A stretch of DNA of 64,000 bases from Mucilaginibacter sp. 44-25 (GTDB lineage Bacteria; Bacteroidota; Bacteroidia; Sphingobacteriales; Sphingobacteriaceae): NCBI GenBank assembly GCA_001898335.1, contig MKTS01000001.1, forward strand, positions 1 to 64,000, read 5' to 3'. The notes under the pieces are model-generated. The model ran no database searches. It was given only the letters and a program-made list of their open reading frames with translations, and had not been told where the DNA came from. The position numbers and the translations under genes are program-made. Below are positions 42,381 to 50,953 of the stretch, one piece after another; position 1 is the stretch's first letter, and each line of letters opens with the position of its first letter.

Positions 42381-42659
42381 ATGAGAAAGTCTATCATTGT
42401 TTTATTCGTTTCTGTTTTTGCTTTTGGCTGTTCATTGCAAAATAATTACCCCTTAGGAACATCAGAGGCAGAGTTTACTAAAAAGAACAAAATGTTTATT
42501 GAAGTGGCTGAAAAATCGTCTCAAAGAACCGTTTATAAAAAGACGCTTCCGGGCAACAGTTATCTTTACTACTATTTTGTTAATGAAAAACTGGTACGTA
42601 TTGATGAAGGACAGCTTCAACCAAATGTTGTCATTGAGCGTGTTAACGGAACGTATTAA
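42381..42659 (+). CDS. Small lipoprotein
   Basis: The ATG at 42381 gives 92 residues with a lipoprotein signal peptide (SIIVLFVSVFAFGC). The mature part is a short beta-rich domain with 'SSQRTVYKKTLPGNSYLYYY' and 'EKLVRIDEGQLQPNVVIERV', resembling small outer-membrane-assembly-type (SmpA-like) folds only in general layout. No family recognised. An upstream GTG in frame at 42351 lacks a signal-like start and is rejected. Confidence 0.7.
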   Translation: MRKSIIVLFVSVFAFGCSLQNNYPLGTSEAEFTKKNKMFIEVAEKSSQRTVYKKTLPGNSYLYYYFVNEKLVRIDEGQLQPNVVIERVNGTY

Positions 42660-42681
42660 CCCGTAAACTGCAGCTTGCTTG

Positions 42682-43050
42682 TTAAGAGTTTTCCTGGCGG
42701 TAGGCAAGTTGCATAAAAGCTTTAACTTCTTCATTCACATCATCTATATTAACTAATCTTAAGTGATGGTTAAATTGCTGCTGCCCGGGTACCTGCGCTA
42801 TCTTCTGGAAGCAGATGTTATCTGCATATTCTTTTTTGAACGGGAAAATTACGTGTACAAAACTTTTACCTAATTGGGTGATCCAGGCAATGCGCTTTTG
42901 GCCGTTATCAATGGCTATCATGCTTTTTAAAGGTACTACTTCTATTGCTCCAACTTTTGCAAATTCTTCTATGAAATGATTAAAAAGTGCCAGGGTTATT
43001 TCGCTTTTCCCGTTAGTGAAACTGGATAGTTGATACTCTTCTGATGCCAT
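42682..43050 (-). CDS. DUF5655 domain protein
   Basis: The ATG at 43050 gives 122 residues (MASEEYQLSSFTNGKSEITL...). The domain 'LALFNHFIEEFAKVGAIEVV' with 'VVPLKSMIAIDNGQKRIAWI' and 'KSFVHVIFPFKKEY' matches DUF5655, a small domain also found fused to metal-binding helix-turn proteins; its function is not established. It ends near the small lipoprotein gene in convergent orientation and starts ten bases after the TIGR02757 gene. Confidence 0.8.
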   Translation of the reverse strand: MASEEYQLSSFTNGKSEITLALFNHFIEEFAKVGAIEVVPLKSMIAIDNGQKRIAWITQLGKSFVHVIFPFKKEYADNICFQKIAQVPGQQQFNHHLRLVNIDDVNEEVKAFMQLAYRQENS

Positions 43051-43060
43051 ATCGTTTAAA

Positions 43061-43918
43061 TCAGTCTTGTAATTCGGGCAAGATTCCCTCAATGCCCCAT
43101 CTTTCTTCTATGCCAAGTCCAAATAAGGCAAAGTCATATTTAACAGGGTCTGCCGGATCGAGCTGGCGCAAGTGTTCCGTTAGTTCAACTGCGGTTTGCC
43201 AGTCATTTTGTTTGCGGTTGATGAGCTTTAACTTCCGGGCTACACGGTCCACATGTAAGTCGCATGGGCAAATCAAATCGGCAGGCGATAGCTTGTTCCA
43301 AATGCCAAAATCAACGCTGTTATTATCCTTACGAACCATCCATCGCAAAAACATATTCAGTCTTTTGCAGGTTGATTTTTGTTCTGGCGACGATACGTGC
43401 TTTTTGGTGCGATGAGGATAGTCGGGCAGTGAAAAAAAATAGGAGCGGAAATGATTTAAGGCCGCTTCAACAAGTCCGCCAGCCACCTGAAGCGAGAGTT
43501 GTGGTATAAAAGCATCCTCCAGGCTGTCATGATGCTCATAATGCCATCTGAAAAATGATATAAAATACAGCGTATCAATATCATTAAAAGTGCGGTGCTT
43601 AAAAGTCAATAGCTTTTTAAGATCGGGTTCTTCATGGTTCATGATAAAATCATAAGGAGCGCCGTCCATTAATTCAATCAGTTCCCTGCATTTGTTAATA
43701 ATGGTTACGCGCTGCCCCCATGCCAGGGTAGCTGCCCAAAAGCCCATTATCTCAATGTCTTGTTTTTTGCTGAACAGATGGGGAATGCACACGGGGTCCT
43801 TTGCAATAAATTCAGGGCGATTATATTGTGCGGCCTTATCATCAAGAAATGCCTTCAGGTTTTCATTCATGTAATTCTTCAAAACTACAAGTCTTTTCCC
43901 AAAACTGGCAGTGTCCAT
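43061..43918 (-). CDS. TIGR02757 family protein (DUF2400)
   Basis: A 285-residue protein. Motifs of the family are visible: IEIMGFWAATLAWGQRVTII, HRTFNDIDTLYFISFFRW, RLNMFLRWMVRKDNNSVDFG, and 'LICPCDLHVDRVARKL'. The last part with its GIWNKL and CPCD residues looks like a helix-hairpin-helix DNA glycosylase-type domain, as known for this family; substrate is unknown. An in-frame ATG 17 codons in (MNENLKAFL) is an alternative start. It is followed by the DUF5655 gene. Confidence 0.9.
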   Translation of the reverse strand: MDTASFGKRLVVLKNYMNENLKAFLDDKAAQYNRPEFIAKDPVCIPHLFSKKQDIEIMGFWAATLAWGQRVTIINKCRELIELMDGAPYDFIMNHEEPDLKKLLTFKHRTFNDIDTLYFISFFRWHYEHHDSLEDAFIPQLSLQVAGGLVEAALNHFRSYFFSLPDYPHRTKKHVSSPEQKSTCKRLNMFLRWMVRKDNNSVDFGIWNKLSPADLICPCDLHVDRVARKLKLINRKQNDWQTAVELTEHLRQLDPADPVKYDFALFGLGIEERWGIEGILPELQD

Positions 43919-44008
43919 CTCTGTATTCCGTCATTCTTAAATTTTTTTATTAAGTATTGATAAAATTTAAAATAATTTATTAATTAGTGTAAAATTATAC
44001 CCCTATAA

Positions 44009-44893
44009 GTGAAGCCTAATTTTATAAAATCGGGTAACGAGAACGAAGCATCGTTCAGTTTCCGGGTTGATCACAACCCCGGTATCAATAGTCGCTGGCA
44101 TTACCACCAGGAATATGAACTTGTTTATTTTAAAAAAGGAAGCGGAACACAGTACGTTGGAGATAGCATTACCAGGTTTTCTGATGGTGATGTGATATTG
44201 ATAGGTCCGCATCTGGAGCATTACTGGCAGTTTGATGAGCACTACTTTCAACCGGGTATTTTGCATGGCGCAGAAGCTTGTGTTATCCATTTCGAACGTA
44301 ACTTCTGTGGCAATACATTTTTTAACCTGCCGGAATGTAATGATGTATTGAAACTTTTAGAAACATCAAAACGAGGTGTACAGGTGGGTATTGCTGCTCC
44401 ACAAATTGCCCGTTGCCTTACCGCAATGGTTACTGCGGGCAACTATGAACGCCTGGCCTTACTCATATCTGTACTGGGAATTATTGCCGGTGACAGCAGT
44501 TCTCGCTATTTGGTGAGCGAGGGTTTTACCGATGCCTCGTCACATGACGACAAACGTATACAGCTAATTATTAACTATGTGTCGCGTAACCTGCAAAACA
44601 ACATATGTTTAGATGATCTGTCTGACATTGCAGCCATGAACCCTACCTCGTTATGCCGGTATTTTAAAGCCCGGATGAACGAGAGTATATCCTCTTTCAT
44701 CGAGAAAATGCGTGTAGGCCATGCCTGTAAACTAATTAGCCGGGGAGGGATGAGCATTAAGCAAATTGCCCACGAAGCAGGTTTCGGTAATTTGAACAGT
44801 TTCCATAAGTCGTTTAAAAAACTTAAAGGCACTACGCCGCTTGTATTTCAGCAAAAAATAAGCGGCCGGCCTACCAGTTTGGTACATACTTAA
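44009..44893 (+). CDS. AraC-family regulator with cupin sensor domain
   Basis: A 294-residue protein with a GTG start at 44009. The cupin domain (about 15-100) has WHYHQEYELVYFKKGSGTQY and GDVILIGPHLEHYW, with three histidines of a possible ligand site. The double HTH of AraC is at about 185-288: 'ICLDDLSDIAAMNPTSLCRY' and 'MSIKQIAHEAGFGNLNSFHK'. The type regulates carbohydrate use in Bacteroidota. Neighbouring GH18 and GH29 genes make a sugar ligand plausible. A perfect terminator follows. Confidence 0.93.
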   Translation: MKPNFIKSGNENEASFSFRVDHNPGINSRWHYHQEYELVYFKKGSGTQYVGDSITRFSDGDVILIGPHLEHYWQFDEHYFQPGILHGAEACVIHFERNFCGNTFFNLPECNDVLKLLETSKRGVQVGIAAPQIARCLTAMVTAGNYERLALLISVLGIIAGDSSSRYLVSEGFTDASSHDDKRIQLIINYVSRNLQNNICLDDLSDIAAMNPTSLCRYFKARMNESISSFIEKMRVGHACKLISRGGMSIKQIAHEAGFGNLNSFHKSFKKLKGTTPLVFQQKISGRPTSLVHT

Positions 44894-44928
44894 ACAAAAA
44901 GAGCGCTCCTAAAAGCGCTCTTTTTGTT
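44893..44928. terminator. Bidirectional rho-independent terminator
   Basis: A perfect 15-base-arm hairpin: AACAAAAAGAGCGCT, loop CCTAAA, AGCGCTCTTTTTGTT. The A/T runs on both sides make it work for the convergent AraC gene (plus) and GH18 gene (minus), whose ends are within 10 bases. Confidence 0.95.
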
Positions 44929-44937
44929 AGTTAAGCT

Positions 44938-46335
44938 TTAGTTGCGAAAAAGTTCCCATTCGGCAAATTGTAATATGCTGCCAGATTGTACTGCCGAAAT
45001 ATTTAGCCTGTAGTACGCATAGCTTGTTGTATTGCTAACCGTATAGGTTTTCTTTAAAAAGCGCGACGCAAATGATTGGTTGGTACGCATATCAAGCGTT
45101 GTCCAGGTGCTGCCATTATTTGAGCCCTGTAAGGTCCAGTTCTTTGGGTCCCGTGCAGGAACGTCATTAGCGGAAGTAATAGTGTAGCTCACTACTGTAG
45201 CTGCGGTATTGGGTTTAAATTGTACCCATCCCGAAGCGTGCTGGGTAAGGTACTTGGTTGATGCATTGTTATCAATAATCTTTGTGTATTCCTCGCCCGA
45301 TGGTGACCCTGTTTGGTATTGTGCGGTAAGTACGCCTGTATAATCGGTAATATCCGCACCGCTCGGAGGGGTGGTGGTAGTGCCGCCATTATCCAGTGCC
45401 GCGAAGATGGCATCAGTATAACTTTTATTTTTATTTGCGGCAAACACCATAATGCCGGCTTTGTCAGGCGTAGGGTGCCACTGCGCCTGGGTGATTGCAC
45501 TCGCCTGGCTGTTGTAATCGTATGACATGCCTAACATTACTTTGGCATTGCCGAGTGTGTTTGCCCAGTAATTAAAACGTGTGGTGTTGTCTTCAAAATA
45601 TCCCATATCCATTACAAAGTTCAGGTACTGGCTTAAAGCGGTTTCACGAAAGATAGGCCCCGGGGCACCACCATCATAAAAGGCGCCGGTATATATTTTG
45701 GAAGTGCTGTTGGATGAAAGCGGGCCAAAGTATTTGCCCAGTTCGGTGATCAGGTTACGGTAATTGGTATTGTCTGTAGCGTTATGCTCTACATCGAGCG
45801 AAATACCATCGAGGCCAACGGTATTTACACAATCGTTAATAAATGAGGCAAACTGGGTATAGTTATAAGCGGTACCATTGTAGGTAGTAAACGGGGTAGC
45901 CGTACTCCATGAGGAGGCGTCGTCCACATTCATTAATACTTTAACACCCCTTGCTCTTAAAGTTTGTATATCAGCCAGTATCTGCCTTTTGTTTTTGTAG
46001 TAGGCGTTTTGCATCCAGCCGGAATTATAATGTACGGTATCGGCCAGTTCCCAAAGCGTGCCTTCAAAAATAACCACAATGTTGGCTTTATCGGTAAAGG
46101 TGGTTAGGGGCAGTACACCCTGGTTGGCCGGGGTAACGTCAAAGGCATAATAAGCAACTTTGTTTTGGCCGGAGGCTGGTAGTGCCGCCATGGATAGCTT
46201 AGCAGTTTTCGCCACGTTTAAAGCATCGGCACTGTTGGCGGTTTGGCTGGTTAACGCGTTCTCCTTTTTACAGGCTACACTCAGCAATGCCATGCCGCCG
46301 ATAAGCAAATGGGTAAATTTGGATTGATTTCTCAT
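44938..46335 (-). CDS. GH18 endo-glycosidase lipoprotein with discoidin domain
   Basis: A 465-residue lipoprotein (signal ends LLSVAC-KKEN). The GH18 barrel (about 55-315) has LRARGVKVLMNVDDASSW and the catalytic motif VGLDGISLDVEHNATD, i.e. DG-x-x-x-D-x-E with Glu as the acid. This is the EndoS/EndoF type that acts on the chitobiose core of N-glycans. The C-terminal about 135 residues are an F5/8 type C (discoidin) module with 'PKNWTLQGSNNGSTWTTLDM'. It faces the AraC gene and shares its terminator. Outer-surface or periplasmic glycan release is inferred. Confidence 0.92.
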   Translation of the reverse strand: MRNQSKFTHLLIGGMALLSVACKKENALTSQTANSADALNVAKTAKLSMAALPASGQNKVAYYAFDVTPANQGVLPLTTFTDKANIVVIFEGTLWELADTVHYNSGWMQNAYYKNKRQILADIQTLRARGVKVLMNVDDASSWSTATPFTTYNGTAYNYTQFASFINDCVNTVGLDGISLDVEHNATDNTNYRNLITELGKYFGPLSSNSTSKIYTGAFYDGGAPGPIFRETALSQYLNFVMDMGYFEDNTTRFNYWANTLGNAKVMLGMSYDYNSQASAITQAQWHPTPDKAGIMVFAANKNKSYTDAIFAALDNGGTTTTPPSGADITDYTGVLTAQYQTGSPSGEEYTKIIDNNASTKYLTQHASGWVQFKPNTAATVVSYTITSANDVPARDPKNWTLQGSNNGSTWTTLDMRTNQSFASRFLKKTYTVSNTTSYAYYRLNISAVQSGSILQFAEWELFRN

Positions 46336-46633
46336 AATTACTGTATTAGTGGTTTAAATTTGGTTTCAAAAGGTTTATTGCCCAAGAAGTGCGGGATATT
46401 ATTGGGGGTTAATTATAGGTATAGGTGTTTTAGAGCTTGATTAACTTTAGTGACATATACAAGTTCAGATTAAATCTTTAGGCAATATTGTCTTAAACTT
46501 GCAGTTTATTCACTTTTATTGTCCGGCATTAACAGCATGGGTTGTAAACTTATGTTTACTCTGTTTAATTGTATGTTGACTAAAACTTATTCGGTAATAA
46601 TGCTGTTCAAAAGTATAGAACAACACATACCCC

Positions 46634-47026
46634 ATGAAGAGAAAAATTGGTCTTATCGCTTTAGTGGTTGTCGTATTTGCGATAATTGGAATAGTTTATT
46701 ACCGCTATTACTACGTTTTCGGCGAAGGCGTAAAAGCCGGAAGTATGAACTATTTTGTTAAAAAGGGTTATTTATTTAAAACTTATGAAGGCCGACTGAT
46801 ACAGGCCGGTATAAAAACGCCTACAGGCGGTACAGTGCAGTCAAATGAGTTTATGTTTTCTGTTACCGATGAAAAAGTAGCCCAGAAACTAAACGAGAAT
46901 GCCGGTGCATACCTTGAGTTGCATTATAAAGAGTACTTGCATACCCTACCCTGGAGAGGGGTAAGTGCTTTTGTGGTAGACAGTGTGATATCTGTCCAGA
47001 AAAACAATCCTCAACCAACATACTGA
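46634..47026 (+). CDS. Small membrane-anchored protein of unknown function
   Basis: A 130-residue protein with one N-terminal membrane helix (IGLIALVVVVFAIIGIVYYR) and an extracytoplasmic domain containing 'VKAGSMNYFVKKGYLFKTYE' and 'AYLELHYKEYLHTLPWRGVS'. This family is common in Bacteroidota and often carries a misleading 6-phosphogluconate dehydrogenase name; no such motif is present. It is followed by a terminator hairpin and by the fucosidase gene. Confidence 0.85.
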   Translation: MKRKIGLIALVVVVFAIIGIVYYRYYYVFGEGVKAGSMNYFVKKGYLFKTYEGRLIQAGIKTPTGGTVQSNEFMFSVTDEKVAQKLNENAGAYLELHYKEYLHTLPWRGVSAFVVDSVISVQKNNPQPTY

Positions 47027-47031
47027 CCTTT

Positions 47032-47060
47032 AAATGCCGGACAAGAGCCAGCATTTTTTT
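47032..47060 (+). terminator. Probable terminator
   Basis: AAATGCCGG, loop, CCAGCATTTTTTT: an eight-of-nine-pair stem followed by a run of T. It lies six bases after the small membrane protein gene. Confidence 0.65.
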
Positions 47061-47075
47061 ATAGAGCCAGTAAAG

Positions 47076-47104
47076 TTTGTTTGCAGGCTATTAAGCCATC
47101 TTTG
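47076..47104 (+). promoter_or_regulatory. Putative promoter of the fucosidase gene
   Basis: TTTG at 47076-47079, 17 bases, then CATCTTTG (47097-47104). This matches the Bacteroidota -33 TTTG and -7 TAnnTTTG with one change. It lies about 95 bases before the fucosidase ATG. Confidence 0.45.
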
Positions 47105-47197
47105 CAAAGGCAATAGCTGGGGTTTTTATTCTCTGTTATTTGGTGTTTATTAGTATCATACCCCACAGTATGTACGCGTAAACTAAATTAACTATAA

Positions 47198-49297
47198 ATG
47201 AGAAAGAGATTAAGCCTGTTAGCAAGCTTGTTATTGATAGTTCATACACTTTTTGCCCAGCCTGCGCCCAAGCCTTACGGCGTGCTGCCCACCGAACGGC
47301 AATTACGCTGGCAGGAAACTGAAATGTATAGTATTATCCACTTCAGTATGGCCACCTTTACTGATAAAGAGTGGGGCTATGGCGACGAGAAGCCAGCCAT
47401 TTTTAATCCATCTAATTTTAACGCAGTACAGTTGCTCAGTGCCGCTAAAGCAGCCGGTATAAAAGGTATTGTGGTGGTAGCTAAGCACCACGATGGTTTT
47501 TGCCTTTGGCCAACTAAAACTACCGCTCATAATATTGCTAATAGTCCGTACAAAAATGGTAAAGGCGATATTGTAAAGGAATATGAGCTGGCCTGTAAAA
47601 AACTGGGGTTAAAACTGGGTATTTACTGCTCTCCCTGGGACAGGAATAACGAATATTACGGAACGGATAAGTATGTGAAAGATGTTTACCGCGAACAGCT
47701 GCGCGAGTTGTACAGTAATTACGGGCCGCTGTTTATGTCATGGCACGATGGCGCTAACGGAGGGGATGGGTATTACGGCGGCAAGCGTGAGCTTAGAAAG
47801 ATTAATAAGGAAAATTATTACGGCTGGGAAGATACCTGGAAAATAACCCGCGCAATGCAACCCGGCGCTGCTATATTTGGCGACGCCGGCCCTGACGTAA
47901 GGTGGGTTGGTAACGAGGATGGTACCGCGGGCGACCCATGCTGGGAAACCTTTACACCACACGCCGCTGAAGGTAGCATACCCACAAACGGAAACGTTAA
48001 CTATATTGAAAGCATAAATGGTACGCGTAATGGCAAGTTCTGGATACCTGCTGAGTGCGATGTGGCATTAAGGCCCGGATGGTTTTACCACAAGTCGCAG
48101 GATGGGCAATCTAAATCACCTTATCAACTGCTTAAGCTTTATTATGAAAGTGTAGGACGTGGAGCATGCCTGGATCTGGGTCTATCACCCAATGCCGATG
48201 GGCAGCTAACCAGCGAAGATATAGGCAACCTTAAAGTCTTTGGAGATATTTTAAAGGCAACATTCGCAAAAAACCTGGCTAAGGGGGCAATACTGAGTCC
48301 TTCTAATATCCGTGGCAAAAACAAGTTTTTATACGGTACATCCAAACTAATTGATAACGACCGGTACAGCTATTGGGCAACTGATGATAAAGTAAAGCAG
48401 GCGGATGTGACCGTTGATCTGGCAAAGCCGCAAACATTTAACATTATCCGTTTCCGGGAAAATATTAAACTGGGTCAACGGATAGACTCGATAAAAGTGC
48501 AGGCCATGATAGGGGGTAAGTGGGAAATGATAGCGCATGCCACATCTATAGGCGCTAACAGGCTCATCAGGCTCGAGCGGAATATTACCGCCATGCATCT
48601 TCGGTTTACAGTATACGCGCCTGTTTGCATAGCGTTGAGTGATTTCGGTTTATTTAAAGAACCAGCTCATTTAACGGCTCCGGTTATAAAAAAGGATAAA
48701 CAGGGCAGGGTTGAGGTGATAACCGAGGCTCCCGTAAAAGCATTGCGATACACCACCAACGGTACCGAGCCAGGCACCCAATCAACATTGTATAACGGTC
48801 CGTTTAAAATGCCACTTGGTGGGACTGTAAAGGCTCTGGCATTCGAGGATGGGGGTAAACAAAGTACCGTAACCACGGCTGTATTCGATATTAGCAAAAA
48901 AGGCTGGAAAATTATTAATGGTGAAAATGCTGATCCGGCGTTGATGGAAGCGATAGATGACAATCCGTTAACCTTTGTTATCACACAGAAACCGGCAAAT
49001 GGAAGTGCGGAGTTGGTGGTAGATATGGGGCAGCAGTATACTGTACATGCTTTTACTTATTTACCAAGACAAGACAAGCGTATAGAAGGCATCATCAGCA
49101 GTTATACCTATATGGTGAGTATTGACGGCGCCCATTGGGAAACCGCGGCTAAAGGCGAGTTTTCAAATATCAGGTCGAGCCCGGTACAGCAGGTGGTTGC
49201 TTTGGAAAAGCCTGTTACCGCACGTTATTTTAAGCTGATCGCCAATACGCTCATCAGCGGTAGCAAACCTACTATCGCTGAGTTGGGTGTAAGATAA
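47198..49297 (+). CDS. GH29 alpha-L-fucosidase with discoidin-like C-terminus
   Basis: A 699-residue secreted protein (signal ends LFAQ). The GH29 catalytic domain, about residues 25-350, contains GIVVVAKHHDGFCLWPTKTT, LKLGIYCSPWDRNNEYYG, and 'PLFMSWHDGANGGDG', where the Asp is the candidate nucleophile. After it come an F5/8 type C-like module (about 355-490), a chitobiase/FN3-type piece (LRYTTNGTEPGTQSTLYNG) and a second discoidin-like module at the end (LVVDMGQQYTVHAFTYLPRQ). It removes terminal L-fucose. With the GH18 gene nearby it suggests host or plant glycan breakdown. Confidence 0.94.
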   Translation: MRKRLSLLASLLLIVHTLFAQPAPKPYGVLPTERQLRWQETEMYSIIHFSMATFTDKEWGYGDEKPAIFNPSNFNAVQLLSAAKAAGIKGIVVVAKHHDGFCLWPTKTTAHNIANSPYKNGKGDIVKEYELACKKLGLKLGIYCSPWDRNNEYYGTDKYVKDVYREQLRELYSNYGPLFMSWHDGANGGDGYYGGKRELRKINKENYYGWEDTWKITRAMQPGAAIFGDAGPDVRWVGNEDGTAGDPCWETFTPHAAEGSIPTNGNVNYIESINGTRNGKFWIPAECDVALRPGWFYHKSQDGQSKSPYQLLKLYYESVGRGACLDLGLSPNADGQLTSEDIGNLKVFGDILKATFAKNLAKGAILSPSNIRGKNKFLYGTSKLIDNDRYSYWATDDKVKQADVTVDLAKPQTFNIIRFRENIKLGQRIDSIKVQAMIGGKWEMIAHATSIGANRLIRLERNITAMHLRFTVYAPVCIALSDFGLFKEPAHLTAPVIKKDKQGRVEVITEAPVKALRYTTNGTEPGTQSTLYNGPFKMPLGGTVKALAFEDGGKQSTVTTAVFDISKKGWKIINGENADPALMEAIDDNPLTFVITQKPANGSAELVVDMGQQYTVHAFTYLPRQDKRIEGIISSYTYMVSIDGAHWETAAKGEFSNIRSSPVQQVVALEKPVTARYFKLIANTLISGSKPTIAELGVR

Positions 49298-49302
49298 TTA
49301 TA

Positions 49303-49342
49303 AAGCGCAAGCGGCGTTCAAAGTACAACGCCGCCTGCGCTT
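49303..49342. terminator. Hairpin between convergent fucosidase and HAD genes
   Basis: AAGCGCAAGCGGCGTT, loop of eight, AACGCCGCCTGCGCTT: 15 of 16 positions pair. No T-run follows, but the site is between two converging gene ends, as expected for a bidirectional stop. Confidence 0.6.
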
Positions 49343-49364
49343 AAATCAAACCCTCAGAAAAATG

Positions 49365-50048
49365 TTAATGAATAACTAAAGCTGATAACTGCGATAAGTT
49401 ATCAATTATGGCATCGGGGTTAGCCTGCTGCAATTGGGTTTTGGTATGTGCGCCGGTAGTAATGCCAATGGTTAAGCCACACCCGGCATTTTTTCCTTCT
49501 TCAATATCAATAATGGAGTCGCCTACCTTGGCTACTAAACTACCATCATTTATTCCAAACTTTTGCATCGCATGAAAGATCATGTCGGGATTTGGCCTGT
49601 TCTTTGGCACGTCAGAAGCGGTTACCAGGGTATCAAATGTTTGTCCTTCTTTCCACTCCAGCTTGGCTAACAATAATTCGGCTGTTTCGCGGTTATACCC
49701 TGTATTGAGCACAGTAAGAATGTTTTGTTCCTTTAATTTATTGAAGAGTTCTGTAGCATTGGGCTGTGGTTTAACTTCAAAGTGTTTGTAGGCAGCACCT
49801 AATTGCTCAACAAAATTATCATATATCTGATCAATCAGTTTTTCGTCCACGATGTTTAGATATATCGACAGTATAGACCGGATAGCCTGTTTTTTTTCTT
49901 TACCCGCGCCTTCTGCCAAAACCTGCTCAAGTGTAAGCATATATCCCGCGTTATTAATTGCGGTTAAAAGCGTTTTGTATACCAGGTTATCCTCATTAAT
50001 GGTGGTACCAGCCATGTCAAAAACCACCATTTTAACTATGTTGCTCAT
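49365..50048 (-). CDS. Phosphonatase-like HAD hydrolase
   Basis: A 227-residue HAD protein. Motif I is VFDMAGTT (nucleophile Asp and the general acid position replaced by Ala, as in phosphonatases), motif II 'VLNTGYNRE' (Thr), motif III around 'VPKNRPNPDMIFH' and motif IV VAKVGDSIIDIEEGKNAGCG. The DMAGTT signature and cap length match the phosphonatase-like group, but no Lys for the Schiff base is clearly placed, so the substrate is uncertain. It is alone on this strand between two convergent or divergent genes. Confidence 0.9.
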   Translation of the reverse strand: MSNIVKMVVFDMAGTTINEDNLVYKTLLTAINNAGYMLTLEQVLAEGAGKEKKQAIRSILSIYLNIVDEKLIDQIYDNFVEQLGAAYKHFEVKPQPNATELFNKLKEQNILTVLNTGYNRETAELLLAKLEWKEGQTFDTLVTASDVPKNRPNPDMIFHAMQKFGINDGSLVAKVGDSIIDIEEGKNAGCGLTIGITTGAHTKTQLQQANPDAIIDNLSQLSALVIH

Positions 50049-50241
50049 AAAATACTTATAACATAGTTTAGTTTAACTAAACTATAGTTTCTTTTTGTGC
50101 AAATAAAGGTAGTAAATGTAAAGTATTTGTAAACATTGTTTTATTTAAAAAAGTTAAACGTTGTAATATATTCAAGTAAAATTGGCATTCAGGTGATATT
50201 GTTGTTAGCGTGATTTCAATGAGTTTACGCATCTTTACACC

Positions 50242-50919
50242 ATGGCACATTTACTCGATAATCCTATCTATAATGCTTTAACAACCGGTAACAAACACTT
50301 AGCAGTTGAGGCCGGAAGTGCCTTTCATTTTGAGAACGACGTAGCGCCATTCGCCGGCATGAAAGATAATTCATTAGCAGATCTTGAAGCGTTTGTTGAG
50401 CATATGTCTGATGATAGGGTATATGTGTTTTTTACCCCGGTGAAACTTGACATTCCTGATCATTTAAAAGTGTTAAGGCATTTTCAAATGTTCCAGATGG
50501 TTTATGAAGGAAATGGCCATACAGTTGAGATGGATAGTTCGCTAACCAGCCTTGATGACCAGCATGTTGAAGAAATGCTGGCTTTAACCAAACTGACTAA
50601 TCCCGGCCCGTTTTTACAGCGCACTATCAAGTTCAGTAATTATACGGGCGTATTTGCCGATGGCACTTTAGTGGCTATGGCCGGGCATAGAATGCAGCCT
50701 TTGCCTTACGTGGAGATTAGCGCCGTTTGTACACACCCTGAGCATACCGGCAAAGGGCATGCCGCTAAATTGCTGCTGGAACAGGCAAGGCGTATCATTG
50801 CCGCAGGCAAAACCCCTTTTCTGCATGTATTACAGGAAAATACAGGTGCAATAAAAGTTTACGAGCGTGTTGGTTTTAAAACACGCATACCTATATTAGG
50901 CTATGTACTAAGCAAATAA
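50242..50919 (+). CDS. GNAT-family N-acetyltransferase
   Basis: A 225-residue protein with a two-part GNAT layout. The N-terminal half is variable; the C-terminal half has the acetyl-CoA site 'AVCTHPEHTGKGHAAKLLLE' (the Q/R-x-x-G-x-G/A loop, here HTGKGHA) and the closing 'PFLHVLQENTGAIKVYERVG'. Such FR47-like proteins acetylate small molecules or peptides. A strong terminator follows the stop directly. Confidence 0.9.
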   Translation: MAHLLDNPIYNALTTGNKHLAVEAGSAFHFENDVAPFAGMKDNSLADLEAFVEHMSDDRVYVFFTPVKLDIPDHLKVLRHFQMFQMVYEGNGHTVEMDSSLTSLDDQHVEEMLALTKLTNPGPFLQRTIKFSNYTGVFADGTLVAMAGHRMQPLPYVEISAVCTHPEHTGKGHAAKLLLEQARRIIAAGKTPFLHVLQENTGAIKVYERVGFKTRIPILGYVLSK

Positions 50920-50952
50920 AAAAGGTTGGGAGAAAGCTCCCAACCTTTTTTT
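50918..50952. terminator. Rho-independent terminator between GNAT and SDR genes
   Basis: AAAAAAGGTTGGGAG, loop AAAG, CTCCCAACCTTTTTTT. It is a perfect nine-pair stem extended by A/T runs. It serves the plus-strand GNAT gene and, with A-run reversed, the minus-strand SDR gene. Confidence 0.93.
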
Positions 50953-50953
50953 A

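Noticed and set aside
46519..46761. 80-aa plus-strand ORF upstream of the small membrane protein
   Set aside because: It overlaps the supported gene at 46634 in another frame and has a basic, low-complexity end.
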